Positions 7,510 to 16,360 of a stretch of DNA of 64,000 nt are shown here, piece by piece. Location of the stretch: contig NZ_BNBM01000010.1 in the NCBI RefSeq assembly GCF_014655715.1, positions 38,800 through 102,799 on the forward strand, read 5' to 3'. Within the stretch, counting starts at the first letter, position 1. Every line of letters starts with the position of its first letter. The translations under genes and the position numbers were made by a program. The DNA is from Streptomyces lanatus (lineage in GTDB: Bacteria > Actinomycetota > Actinomycetes > Streptomycetales > Streptomycetaceae). The notes under the pieces are model-generated. The model did not search any database and had not been told where the DNA came from. It saw only the letters and a list, made by a program, of their open reading frames with translations.

Positions 7510-8432
7510 TCGCCCGCCGCCGCGGCGATCTCCGCCTCGGCGACCACACCGGCGACACGGCGCAGCTTCTTCATCGGGCCGAGCTCGGAGTCGTAGACCT
7601 TCTTGACGCCGTCACCGAGGGACTCCTCGATGGTGCGGATGTCGCGGACGAGGCGGGTCAGGCCCTGCGGCTCGACCGACGCGGCCTGGTCCGAACCCCA
7701 CATCGCGCGGTCCAGGGTGATGTGGCGCTCCACGAAGGTCGCGCCCAGCGCGACCGCCGCCAGCGTCGTCTGGAGGCCCGTCTCGTGGCCCGAGTAGCCG
7801 ATCGGGACGTTCGGGAACTCCTTCTCCAGCGTGTTGATCGCGCGGAGGTTGAGCTCCTCGGCCTTCGCGGGGTAGGTGGAGGTGGCGTGGCACATGAGGA
7901 TGTTGTCCGAGCCGAGGACCTCGACCGCGTGGCGGATCTGCTTCGGGGTCGACATGCCGGTGGACAGGATCACCGCGCGGCCCGTGGCGCGGAGGGCGCG
8001 CAGGAGCTCGTCGTCCGTCAGGGAGGCCGAAGCCACCTTGTGCGCCGGGACGTCGAACTTCTCCAGGAAGGCGACGGCCTCGGTGTCCCACGGGGAGGCG
8101 AACCAGTCGATGCCGCGCTTCTTGCAGTGCTCGTCGATCTGGCGGTACTCGTCCTCACCGAACTCCACCCGGTGGCGGTAGTCGATGTAGGTCATCCGGC
8201 CCCAGGGGGTGTCGCGCTCGATGTCCCACTGGTCGCGCGGGGTGCAGATCTCCGGGGTGCGCTTCTGGAACTTGACGGCGTCACAGCCGGCCTCGGCGGC
8301 CACGTCGATGAGCTTGAAGGCGTTCTCCAGCTCACCGTTGTGGTTGATGCCGATCTCGCCGCAGATGTAGACGGGCTTGCCCGGGCCGACCTCGCGGGAG
8401 CCGAACGAACGCAGACGGGAGTTGGTGCTCAT
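7494..8432 (-). CDS. neuB: N-acetylneuraminate / Kdn(-9-P) synthase family protein
   Basis: A 312-residue TIM-barrel synthase of the NeuB family, which condenses phosphoenolpyruvate with mannose-6-P, ManNAc or ManNAc-6-P. Signatures: PVYICGEIGINHNGELENAFKLI, AGCDAVKFQKR, GIDWFASPWD, KVASASLTDDELL, ILSTGMSTPKQI, GYSGHETGL and VERHITLDRAMWGSDQAASVEP. The family usually has about 340-350 residues with a C-terminal SAF (antifreeze-like) domain; this protein stops soon after LRRVAGVVAEAEIAAAAG, so that domain is missing. It is downstream of the fused CMP-transferase/phosphatase gene (14 bp gap). With no UDP-GlcNAc 2-epimerase in the window, Kdn synthesis from mannose-6-P is the likelier reaction (inference). 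Confidence 0.9.
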   Translation of the reverse strand: MSTNSRLRSFGSREVGPGKPVYICGEIGINHNGELENAFKLIDVAAEAGCDAVKFQKRTPEICTPRDQWDIERDTPWGRMTYIDYRHRVEFGEDEYRQIDEHCKKRGIDWFASPWDTEAVAFLEKFDVPAHKVASASLTDDELLRALRATGRAVILSTGMSTPKQIRHAVEVLGSDNILMCHATSTYPAKAEELNLRAINTLEKEFPNVPIGYSGHETGLQTTLAAVALGATFVERHITLDRAMWGSDQAASVEPQGLTRLVRDIRTIEESLGDGVKKVYDSELGPMKKLRRVAGVVAEAEIAAAAGEPVQV

Positions 8433-8446
8433 GGCGAAAGATGTCC

Positions 8447-9784
8447 TTACTTGGTGAGGGAGTCGAGAGAGGGGCCGAGGATCCAGCTGGCGATCTCTCG
8501 GATGGCGCCGTCACCGCCGGGTGTGGCCGTGACCGCGCGTGCGGCGCCGCGCACGACGTCGTGGGCGCTCGCGACCGCCACGGGCCAGCCCACGAGGGCG
8601 AAGCACGGGAGGTCGTTGACGTCGTTGCCGACGTAGAGCACGCGCTCAGGCGCGATGCCCTGCTCCTCGCACCATTGCTTGAGGGCGAGGTCCTTCCGGT
8701 CGATGCCGTGCAGCACGGGGAGCTTCAGCTTCCGTGCGCGGGCGGCGACCACCGGGTTCTGCTCCGAGGAGAGGATCAGCATCTTGAGGCCGGTCTTGCG
8801 CAGGGCTGCGATGCCGAGTCCGTCCCCGCGGTGCACGGAGACGAACTCCTTTCCATCGGCATCGATCAGCACCCTGTCGTCCGTCTGGGTGCCGTCGAAG
8901 TCCAGTACGACCGCGTCGATGTCGTCCGTGGTCGGGAGGGCGCCGGGCCGGTCCGCGTCGAACAGCGGGGCCAGCGCGCGGGCGCGGGCCAGGTCGTGGG
9001 GATCGTCGATCTCCAGGACCCGGGCGGGGTCGGTGCGCACGAGTTCGGTGCGGCCGAAGAAGCGGTGCTTGTGCTCGCGGAAGCCGTCGGCGGCCATCGC
9101 GTAGGCGGCGCCGGTCTCCAGGAAGTCCTGGGGGCGGTCCTGGCGGCGCGGGCGGAAGGACTTGTCGTGGTTGACGCCGTAGCCGCCACCGGACGCGGCG
9201 CGTTCGGCCTCCGTCGGCTCGTCGTCGCCGTGGCGCCAGACGAAGCCGTGGAAGGGGGCGACGGTCAGGGCCGTGTCGGCGTTGTTCGCGACGATCGCCT
9301 TGACGACGCCGTCGAGGTCCTCGCGGATGATGAACGGGCTGGTGCACTGCACCAGGAGGACCACGTCGACCTTCGCGCCGTGCAGCGCCTCGTGCGCGTC
9401 CATGGCGTGCAGTACGGCCGCCTCGGAGGTGGCGGTGTCACCGGCGATGGCGGCGGGGCGCAGCACCACCTCGGCGCCGGCCTGCCGGGCGGCGGCCGCG
9501 ATGCCCTGGTCGTCGGTGGAGACCACGACGTCCGTCACGAGACGCGAGGCCCGGCACTCGCGCACCGCGCGGGCCACCAGCGGCACACCGCCGACGGGCA
9601 TCAGGTTCTTCGCGGGCACGCCCTTGGAGCCGCCGCGCGCGGGAATCACGGCGAGCACGCGGGGTACTGAACCGCCTTTGCCTGCTTCCGAGTTGGACAT
9701 GGGCATCACTCCTTGGGCTCCTTGCAGAGGCTTCGCGGCGCGTCCCGGCGCCCCGGTCCCCGTGTCGGTCGTCTGGTCGCTCAC
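8447..9784 (-). CDS. Fused CMP-nonulosonate cytidylyltransferase / HAD phosphatase
   Basis: A 445-residue two-domain protein. Residues about 42-265 form a NeuA-type cytidylyltransferase: RVLAVIPARGGSKGVPAKNL (CTP-binding loop), TDVVVSTDDQGIA, LLVQCTSPFI. Residues about 278-445 form a HAD C1/KDO-8-P-phosphatase-like domain with the nucleophile motif VVLDFDGTQTDD, ILSSEQ and YVGNDVNDLPC. Kdn-9-P needs dephosphorylation before CMP activation, so one polypeptide can supply both steps, as in vertebrate CMAS and in the neighbouring Bacteroides KDN enzymes (known families). The GTG start overlaps the stop of the upstream gene by 4 bp, implying translational coupling. Confidence 0.92.
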   Translation of the reverse strand: MSDQTTDTGTGAPGRAAKPLQGAQGVMPMSNSEAGKGGSVPRVLAVIPARGGSKGVPAKNLMPVGGVPLVARAVRECRASRLVTDVVVSTDDQGIAAAARQAGAEVVLRPAAIAGDTATSEAAVLHAMDAHEALHGAKVDVVLLVQCTSPFIIREDLDGVVKAIVANNADTALTVAPFHGFVWRHGDDEPTEAERAASGGGYGVNHDKSFRPRRQDRPQDFLETGAAYAMAADGFREHKHRFFGRTELVRTDPARVLEIDDPHDLARARALAPLFDADRPGALPTTDDIDAVVLDFDGTQTDDRVLIDADGKEFVSVHRGDGLGIAALRKTGLKMLILSSEQNPVVAARARKLKLPVLHGIDRKDLALKQWCEEQGIAPERVLYVGNDVNDLPCFALVGWPVAVASAHDVVRGAARAVTATPGGDGAIREIASWILGPSLDSLTK

Positions 9785-11079
9785 AGCTCCCCCATCCGCC
9801 GGATGACGGGCGCCACGCGCTGCACGCCGTGCCGGTAGGCGCCGCGTGCCGCCCGGCGCACTATCTGGCGGACGGGGCCGGGCTCCCTGTCATGGGCGGG
9901 GGCGCCGGGCAGCGGGCTGCCGTCGACGCCGAGGTGGTGGCGGGCGAGGATGCCGGGCAGATAGCCGGGCGCGGTGGCCGGCGTGTAGTACGGCGTGAGG
10001 GCGGGCAGTCCGCCGGGCCGCCCGAGCAGCTTGGCGATGCGCTCGCGGGTCGGGTCGAACGCGTGGGCGTAGGTGCCGTCGGCGCACACGCCCTGGCGGG
10101 ACACCCACTCCTCGTCGGGGCTCGGCCGGTGTCCCTCGTCCAGCTGGTCCCAGGAGGCGAGGCAGCCGGAGCCCACGAAGTGGTGGTTGCCGTGCATCTC
10201 CCGCACACCGAGGTCGGTGAGGACGACGGTGGGGATACGGCGGTGCAGCGACTCCAGGGCCGCCGTGGAGCTGATGGTGACCAGCAGGTCGGTGCGGTCG
10301 AGGACCTCGCCCATGTTGCCGTACACCAGTTTGAAGTTGGCCGGCGGTTCGAGCCGCTGGACCAGCTTCTGGTACGGCAGTTCCTCGATGTGCGTGGTGT
10401 GCTCGCCCGGCTTGGAGCGCAGCTTGAGCAGCACCTCGCGCTCGGGGTGCTTGCGGGCGTGCTGGATGAGACGGTTCAGCAGGTACGTACGGTCCTTGCG
10501 GGTGTCCGGCACCGAGGGCTGGGCGGCGAAGACGACCGTGTACGGGTCGTGCTCGCCGGTGTAGGGCTCTCCGCCGAGGAAGGGCAGGGCGACCTCGGTC
10601 ACCGACGAGGAGTCGGCGCCGACGCCGTCGTACACCGCGCGGAAGCGCTCGGCGTCCTGGCGGGAGTTGGCGAGGACCAGGTCGGCGCCGTGCCGCAGCA
10701 GGAGTCCGTCGGCGAGCTTCTCGTAGACGACGCCGACATAGCCGGTGACGACGACGGGCCGGTCGGAGCGGCCCTCCCAGACCCGCTTCAGGCCGTGCAG
10801 TATGGCCTGTACTCCACCACCGACGAGGGCGAGGACCAGGACGTCGTACTGCTCCTGCGCCATGGTGCGCAGGAACTCGACGGCGGACACCTCGCTGAGG
10901 GAGTCGGCGTGGACGCCGACTTCCTGGAGCTGGCGCGGCGTGGGGGTGGCCCGGCCACGCAGGAGGTAGCCGTCCAGACGGATGTCCGAATCCTCCGGAG
11001 CGATACGGTTCGCGGTGAGCGCGCCCCATTTCCACCGGGTGTCGGAATCCGCGAGTACGGCCACTCGTCGGGTCTTCAT
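9781..11079 (-). CDS. DUF6716-type putative glycosyltransferase
   Basis: A 432-residue GT-B-like protein. It begins MKTRRVAVLADSDTRWKWG, has VVVTGYVGVVYEKLADGLLLRHGADLVLANS in the first Rossmann half, and in the second half VLDRTDLLVTISSTAALESLHRRIPTVVLTDLG, the kind of sequence found in capsule and teichoic-acid-like transferases. There is no signal peptide or membrane segment, so it is cytoplasmic. The ATG at 11079 starts the conserved segment; a start at 11133 is possible. It is first in the leftward coupled run with the CMP-transferase and neuB and divergent from the GT2 gene. Transfer of a sugar or nonulosonate in wall glycopolymer assembly is inferred. Confidence 0.7.
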   Translation of the reverse strand: MKTRRVAVLADSDTRWKWGALTANRIAPEDSDIRLDGYLLRGRATPTPRQLQEVGVHADSLSEVSAVEFLRTMAQEQYDVLVLALVGGGVQAILHGLKRVWEGRSDRPVVVTGYVGVVYEKLADGLLLRHGADLVLANSRQDAERFRAVYDGVGADSSSVTEVALPFLGGEPYTGEHDPYTVVFAAQPSVPDTRKDRTYLLNRLIQHARKHPEREVLLKLRSKPGEHTTHIEELPYQKLVQRLEPPANFKLVYGNMGEVLDRTDLLVTISSTAALESLHRRIPTVVLTDLGVREMHGNHHFVGSGCLASWDQLDEGHRPSPDEEWVSRQGVCADGTYAHAFDPTRERIAKLLGRPGGLPALTPYYTPATAPGYLPGILARHHLGVDGSPLPGAPAHDREPGPVRQIVRRAARGAYRHGVQRVAPVIRRMGEL

Positions 11080-11292
11080 CACACTTGCTGGCACGTCGTT
11101 GACGCTAGGAAGCGATTTCAAGGTTCTCCCCAACCAGAATGCAACAAACGGTTAACAGCACATCGACTAACGACGAAGCGAGGCCTGAGGTCGTTGAAAA
11201 AAAGCCTGGTTCACTGCATCGCCACGTGTCGTTCACCTGACATCAAGCTGCGAGTAAAGACGGATGCCGGACCGACCCCTAACGTCCCTCAC

Positions 11293-12273
11293 GTGGTCAA
11301 GCTCTCCGTCATCGTGCCGTTCTACAACGTGCAGCAATACGCGCCAGACACCCTGAAAAGCCTGCGTGCGAACACACGTGAGGACTTCGAGTTCATCCTC
11401 GTCGACGACTGCTCGACGGACGGGACACCCGACGTCCTCGCGCGCGCGGAGCGCGAGCTGCCGGGCGCCGTGCTCGTCAGACACGAGCAGAACGGAGGGC
11501 TGGCCACCGCGCGGAACACCGGAATCGAAAAGGCGCGCGGTGAGTACCTGACGTTCCTGGACGGCGACGACTGGCTCGCTCCCGGCTACTTCCCGCAGCT
11601 CCTTTCCGCCATCCAGGAGTTGGGGTGCGACTTCGTGCGCACCGACCATGTGCAGTCCACGGGGCGGGCGCGCAGCATCCACCGGGTGCCGCACGGCCGG
11701 CGCTGGACGGTGATGAACCCGCGCGAGGCGATCCTGCCCGCCGACCGGTCGACGTCCGTGGACTACGCGTACGCGTGGGCCGGCATCTACCACCGCCGTC
11801 TGGTCGACCGCGGAATCCTGCAGTTCACCCATGGGCTGCGCACCGCCGAGGACCGGCCGTGGATCTGGAAACTCCACCGGGAGGCGGAATCCTTCGCCGC
11901 GGTGGGGCTGCTCGGTGTCTACTACCGGCGCGGAGTGGCGTCATCGCTCACCCAGATCGGGGATGTCCGACAGCTCGATTTCATTCGCGCGTTCGACCAG
12001 GTAATCGAGGAAACGGCGCGTGACGCGCAGGCAGATAAACTGCTTCCGAAAGCCGTGCGCACCTATTGCGCGATCATGGCTCATCATCTCGGACAAATCG
12101 AGAGGTTCGAACCCGCCGTGGCTCGAAAACTGCGCTCGATGAGCGCCGCCGCCCTGAAAAGAATGCCGCAGGACGTGCTCGCGGAGGTAATGGACTCGAT
12201 GGACGCGACGCGCGCGGCCCGGCTGCGGCGGGTGCGCCGCAGGGCCATGGGCTCCCGGACGGTGGCCGCCTGA
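11293..12273 (+). CDS. GT2 family glycosyltransferase, pair A
   Basis: A 326-residue GT-A transferase. The nucleotide-sugar site is visible: SVIVPFYNVQQYAPDTLKSL, FEFILVDDCSTDGTPDVLARA, NGGLATARNTGIEKARGEYLTFLDGDDWLAPGY (DxD = DGDD), and RTAEDRPWIWKLH (the ED base motif). The GTG at 11293 begins just before the core; an in-frame TTG at 11194 gives a longer but unlikely N-terminus. It overlaps the next gene as TGATG. A close paralogue, with the same partner gene, lies in opposite orientation at 16357-17343. Confidence 0.88.
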   Translation: MVKLSVIVPFYNVQQYAPDTLKSLRANTREDFEFILVDDCSTDGTPDVLARAERELPGAVLVRHEQNGGLATARNTGIEKARGEYLTFLDGDDWLAPGYFPQLLSAIQELGCDFVRTDHVQSTGRARSIHRVPHGRRWTVMNPREAILPADRSTSVDYAYAWAGIYHRRLVDRGILQFTHGLRTAEDRPWIWKLHREAESFAAVGLLGVYYRRGVASSLTQIGDVRQLDFIRAFDQVIEETARDAQADKLLPKAVRTYCAIMAHHLGQIERFEPAVARKLRSMSAAALKRMPQDVLAEVMDSMDATRAARLRRVRRRAMGSRTVAA

Positions 12274-13631
12274 TGCCTCGCACCACCCAGATCTTCTGCG
12301 CCTCGACCCTGTACGGCGCGGCGACGCTCGCCGCCGCCCTGGACGCCGGTCTCTTCGAACCGGCCGACCGCAGGCTGCTGCTGGTCACCAACAACGCGAC
12401 GTGCCCCGAGATCACCCCGTCCGTCGACGCGATGCCGGGCTTCGACCTGCTGCGCGGGCGCTTCGACGAGGTGCTGTCCTGGAACGAGACCATCGCCCCG
12501 TTCCACCCGAGCGGTTGGTCCCCCCGAGCGGACGACGTCCCCATGTGGGAGCGGTACGTACGGCTGCTGTGGAACCTCGGCGACGACGAGATCCAGCTGG
12601 CCGTGGAGTCCGTGCAGGTCAATCCGGCCCTGGCGCTGTGTCAGCTGTTCACCGGCGCTCCCGTCGACGTCTACGCGGACGGCCTCATAAGCTATGGCCC
12701 CACGCGCGACAAGATCGACCCGCTGGTCGGCACCCGTGTCGGCCGGCTGCTGCATCTCGATCTCGTCCCGGGCCTCACCCCGCTGCTGCTCACCGAGTTC
12801 GGCGTCCCGTCCGAACTGGTGCCGTCCGAGGTGTTCCTGAAGGTGCTCGGCGAACTCACCGAGGCGGAGGCCGAACTGCCCGCGCCGTCCGGGGGCGACC
12901 AGCCGGCGCTGCTCCTCGGCCAGTACCTCTCCGCGCTCGGCATCCTCACCGACGCCGAGGAGGAGGACCTGCATCTGCAGATGGTGCGCGGCGCCGTCGC
13001 GCGCGGCCATCGCAAGCTGGTGTTCAAGCCGCACCCCGTCGCACCGGCCCGCTGGACGCGGCTCCTGGAGGACGAGGCGAAGCAGCTCGGCGCCGAACTC
13101 ACCCTGCTGGACCGTCCCGTGCTCGCCGAGGTCGCCTTCCAGAAGCTGCGGCCCGCGCTGGTCGTCGGCTGCTTCTCGACCGCGCTGTTCACCGCCGCCG
13201 GTCTGTACGGCCTCCCGGTCGCGCGGGTCGGCACCGACACCGTGCTGGCCCGGCTCACGCCGTACCAGAACAGCAACCGCGTGCCGCTGACCATCGTCGA
13301 CGCACTGTTGCCGGACATCACGGACGCCGCCGCGGTCAGTGGCTGGACGATGCCCTCGCGGGAGCGGGTGGATGAACTGGCCGCGCTGCTCGCGGCGGTC
13401 GGGTTCGCGATGCAGCCGAAGATCTACCCGGGCCTGCGCGGTGCCGCCGAGGCCTACCTGTCCAAGCAGCTGAACCCGCACACCTGGCGCTACTTCAAGC
13501 GCAAGCGCCTGACCGCGCTGGCCCTGCCCGGGGCCGTACCGGCCCAGCTCTCCTTCATCCCGCGGAACGCGACGGTACGCCGACTGGCGCGCCGGGCGCG
13601 GGCGCTGAAGCAGGTGGCCGGCCGAAAGTAA
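12273..13631 (+). CDS. Polysialyltransferase-like protein, pair A
   Basis: A 452-residue protein of the alpha-2,8-polysialyltransferase-like family. It opens TQIFCASTLYGAATLAAALD. Motifs that match bacterial sialyltransferases are VYADGLISYGPTRD, HLDLVPGL, the HP motif in VFKPHPVAP and the serine motif VVGCFSTALFTAAG. It has no export signal. The start codon overlaps the preceding GT2 stop by one base, so the two are coupled; the two probably act on one polymer, GT2 adding one sugar and this protein the nonulosonate (inference). The C-terminal 40 residues are strongly basic (YFKRKRLTALALPG, ARRARALKQVAGRK), which may dock on the membrane or polymer. Confidence 0.8.
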   Translation: MPRTTQIFCASTLYGAATLAAALDAGLFEPADRRLLLVTNNATCPEITPSVDAMPGFDLLRGRFDEVLSWNETIAPFHPSGWSPRADDVPMWERYVRLLWNLGDDEIQLAVESVQVNPALALCQLFTGAPVDVYADGLISYGPTRDKIDPLVGTRVGRLLHLDLVPGLTPLLLTEFGVPSELVPSEVFLKVLGELTEAEAELPAPSGGDQPALLLGQYLSALGILTDAEEEDLHLQMVRGAVARGHRKLVFKPHPVAPARWTRLLEDEAKQLGAELTLLDRPVLAEVAFQKLRPALVVGCFSTALFTAAGLYGLPVARVGTDTVLARLTPYQNSNRVPLTIVDALLPDITDAAAVSGWTMPSRERVDELAALLAAVGFAMQPKIYPGLRGAAEAYLSKQLNPHTWRYFKRKRLTALALPGAVPAQLSFIPRNATVRRLARRARALKQVAGRK

Positions 13632-13802
13632 CCAAGAAGGGGTGGTCGTTCATCCGTGTGACACCTTCGCGCTCCCTGAGCGTCAGCCGTCACTCACCTT
13701 TCACCCGTCCGAGGGACATACCGTTCGGTCGTCGTATGAAATGGCATCGCCCATCACGTACGACTGAACGCACCTCGAGACTCCCAGGAGAAGGGCCCCA
13801 GG

Positions 13803-14951
13803 ATGAGCGCGGCTGACCAGGCCACGGCCCCGCCGGCACCAGCGGCACCCCCGCTCGAGCAGGTCCTCGCCGAGCGGCCTCCCGTGCGGCCGCGGGCGGC
13901 CAGCCGGCTGCGTGCACTGGACGGACTGCGGCTGGTGGCGGCGCTGATGGTGTGCCTGTACCACTTCAGCGGGAAGAACGGCCAGGTCGCCGAGTCCTGG
14001 GACCAGTCCCCCGGCGTGATGTTCCCGACGCTGTCGCAGTTCTCCACCTACGGCAGCCTCGGGGTCCAGTTCTTCTTCGTCATCAGCGGGTTCGTGATCT
14101 GCATGAGCAGCTGGGGCCGCAGCCTCGGCGACTTCTTCCGGTCCCGGATCTCCCGCCTCTACCCGGCGTACTGGGTGGCCATCGTCATGGTCACCGGCGC
14201 CGCGGTGCTGCTCCCGGTCGTCGTCCACCCGGTCCGCCCGGACGAGTTCCTGGTCAACCTCACGATGATGCAGCAACCCCTGGGTGTGCCGCGGGTCCTG
14301 GGCGTGTGCTGGACGCTGTGGGTGGAGCTGAAGTTCTACGTGCTGTTCGCCCTGTTCGTGATCTGGAAGGGCGTCACCTACAAACGGGTCGTCACCTTCT
14401 GCATCCTGTGGACGCTGGCCAGTGCATTCGCCCGGGTCGCCGACAACCCGCTCACCGACGAGCTGGTGATGCGCGACCACGCCCCCTTCTTCATCGGCGG
14501 CCTGGCCCTCTACCTGATCCACCGGTTCGGCAGCGACCTGCTGCTGTGGGGCATCGTCGGCATGTCCTTCCTGCTGGGCCAGCGCTACTCGGTGATGGCC
14601 CTGTGGCACCCGGGCGCGCAGGGCGAGTTCCATCGCAACCCGTACGTCATCCAGGGCATCGTCTTCCTCGCCTTCGCCGCCGTCGCGGTGGTGGCGCTGG
14701 GCTGGACGCGCTGGGCCAACTGGAACTGGCTGACGGTGGCCGGGGCGCTGACGTACCCCTTCTATCTGATCCATGAGCACCTGGGCTGGTTCTTCATCCG
14801 AGTGCTGCACCGGGGTCTGGGCCTGGGCTCCTACGAGACGTTGGCGCTGTCGATACTGAGCCTGCTGGCGCTGGCCTGGCTGATGCACCGGTTCGTGGAG
14901 AAGCCGTTCGGGCCGAAGCTGAAGCGGGCGCTGCCTGCCGTACGGTTCTGA
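13803..14951 (+). CDS. Acyltransferase family 3 membrane protein (OafA/YrhL type)
   Basis: A 382-residue integral membrane O-acyltransferase. It begins with a cytoplasmic Pro/Ala tail, then LRALDGLRLVAALMVCLYHFSG with the catalytic-type histidine, then GVQFFFVISGFVICMS, SRISRLYPAYWVAIVMV and about ten hydrophobic segments ending WLMHRFVEKPFGPKL. These are the standard Acyl_transf_3 signatures. ATG preceded by CAGGAGAAGG. It sits between the two mirrored GT2/polysialyltransferase-like pairs, so acylation (for example acetylation) of the surface polymer is the most likely job. Confidence 0.92.
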   Translation: MSAADQATAPPAPAAPPLEQVLAERPPVRPRAASRLRALDGLRLVAALMVCLYHFSGKNGQVAESWDQSPGVMFPTLSQFSTYGSLGVQFFFVISGFVICMSSWGRSLGDFFRSRISRLYPAYWVAIVMVTGAAVLLPVVVHPVRPDEFLVNLTMMQQPLGVPRVLGVCWTLWVELKFYVLFALFVIWKGVTYKRVVTFCILWTLASAFARVADNPLTDELVMRDHAPFFIGGLALYLIHRFGSDLLLWGIVGMSFLLGQRYSVMALWHPGAQGEFHRNPYVIQGIVFLAFAAVAVVALGWTRWANWNWLTVAGALTYPFYLIHEHLGWFFIRVLHRGLGLGSYETLALSILSLLALAWLMHRFVEKPFGPKLKRALPAVRF

Positions 14952-14958
14952 GGCCTGG

Positions 14959-15001
14959 AAGCAGTTGGGGCGCCCCGTGACCCGGGGCGCCCCAACTGCT
15001 T
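14959..15001. terminator. Bidirectional terminator between convergent genes
   Basis: A perfect 19-bp stem (14959-14977 with 14983-15001) containing GCAGTTGGGGCGCCCCG, with a TGACC loop. It is followed by TTTTT rightwards and preceded by complementary As leftwards, so it can terminate both the acyltransferase and the convergent polysialyltransferase-like gene. Confidence 0.93.
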
Positions 15002-15016
15002 TTTCCGTGCCGCTCG

Positions 15017-16360
15017 TTACTTCCGCGTCGTCTGCCGCAGCTGCCGTACGGCCTTGCGGACAGCCGGGTGCCTGCGCAGCGCCTCGGCGCGGACCGGGCT
15101 GCCGCCGGGCAGGCGCAGGCTGGTCAGGCGGCGGCGCTTGAAGTAGCGCTGGTACTGGGCCAGGTTGGCGCCGAGCCAGGCGGTGACCTCGTCGCGCAGG
15201 GCGTGGTGCTTGCGGGACTGCATGCAGAAGCCGACGCTGCGCACCAGCGGGGCCAGGTCCTCGGCCATGCCGGTCAGTTCGAGCGGGGAGCCCAGCTCGG
15301 CGTTCTCTGCGTCGGGCAGGGCCGCGTCGATGATGGTCAGCGGGATGCGGTTGCTGTTCTCGTACGGCGTGATGCGTTCGAGGAGCAGGTCGGTGCCGAC
15401 GCGGGCGACGGGGATGCCGTAGAAGGCGGCGGCGGTCATCAGCGCCGTGGAGAAGCAGCCGACGACCAGCTTCGGCTTGAGGTAGGCGAAGACGGTCTCG
15501 GCGAGGACGGGCTCGTTGAGCACCGTGAGCCGGACGTCGAGTTCCTTCGCCACCGCCTCCAGGGACTCGTTGAAGACGGCCGGTGCGCTCGGGTGCGGCT
15601 TGAACAGCACGTCACGGTGACCGGCCCGGGCGGCGGCGCGGAGGAAGCGGATGTGCAGCTGCTCCTCCTCGTCCTGGGTGATCAGGTCGATGGCCGAGAG
15701 GTACTGGCCGAGGAGGACGGCGGTGGGCGCGTTGTCCGCCGGGAGGCGCTCGGCGAGGATGCCGGCGCCGGACTCGCCTATCTGGGCTAGGACATCGACG
15801 ATCGCGTCGTTCGGGACTGCCTCGGGCGGCACGCCGTACTCGGCGAGGAGCATGGGCTCAAGACCCGGCACCAGGTCCAGGTGCAGGACGCGCTTGATAC
15901 GGCTGCTCATGCCGTGCGGGATGCGGTTGCGGGTGGGGCCGTAGCTCATCAGGCCGTCCGCGTACACATGGATCGGGCTGTCCGCGAAGATGTCGGCGAC
16001 CGCGCGGGAGGGGTTGGCCTGGATGGACTCACAGGCGATCTCGACCGGCTCGTCGCCCAGGTTCCAGGCGAGGCGTACGGCCTTCTCCCACAGCAGGGTG
16101 TCCTGGCCCCGGGGCGACCAGCCGGCCGGGTGGTGCGGGGAGATGAACTCGTTCCAGGAGCGCACCTCGTCGAACTCGGGGCGCAGCTTCTCGAAGCCGG
16201 CCATCTTGTCCAGCGGGGTGCCGACCTCGGGGATGGCGGCGGTGTTGCTGACGACGAGGATGCGGCGGACGCCATCGCGGGGGCCGAACTGGCCGGCCCG
16301 TATGGCGGCGGTGATGGTCGCGGCCGCGTACTGCGTGGCCGAGAAGAAGATCTGGATCAT
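15017..16360 (-). CDS. Polysialyltransferase-like protein, pair B
   Basis: A 447-residue paralogue of the protein encoded at 12273-13631, similar over its full length: IQIFFSATQYAAATITAAIR, FDEVRSWNEFISPHHPAGWSP, VYADGLMSYGPTRNRI, HLDLVPGLEPMLLAEYGVP, LFKPHPSAPAVF (HP motif) and VVGCFSTALMTAAAFYG (serine motif). The basic C-terminal end is also conserved (YFKRRRLTSLRLPGG). The start codon overlaps the stop of the upstream GT2 gene by 4 bp. Divergence between the copies suggests different acceptors or linkages within the same wall polymer (inference). Confidence 0.8.
   Translation of the reverse strand: MIQIFFSATQYAAATITAAIRAGQFGPRDGVRRILVVSNTAAIPEVGTPLDKMAGFEKLRPEFDEVRSWNEFISPHHPAGWSPRGQDTLLWEKAVRLAWNLGDEPVEIACESIQANPSRAVADIFADSPIHVYADGLMSYGPTRNRIPHGMSSRIKRVLHLDLVPGLEPMLLAEYGVPPEAVPNDAIVDVLAQIGESGAGILAERLPADNAPTAVLLGQYLSAIDLITQDEEEQLHIRFLRAAARAGHRDVLFKPHPSAPAVFNESLEAVAKELDVRLTVLNEPVLAETVFAYLKPKLVVGCFSTALMTAAAFYGIPVARVGTDLLLERITPYENSNRIPLTIIDAALPDAENAELGSPLELTGMAEDLAPLVRSVGFCMQSRKHHALRDEVTAWLGANLAQYQRYFKRRRLTSLRLPGGSPVRAEALRRHPAVRKAVRQLRQTTRK

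Noticed and set aside
9829..11292. N-terminal extension of the GT2 open frame over the DUF6716 gene
   Set aside because: The extension is antisense to a convincing gene and is low complexity; the GT2 core starts only at 11293.
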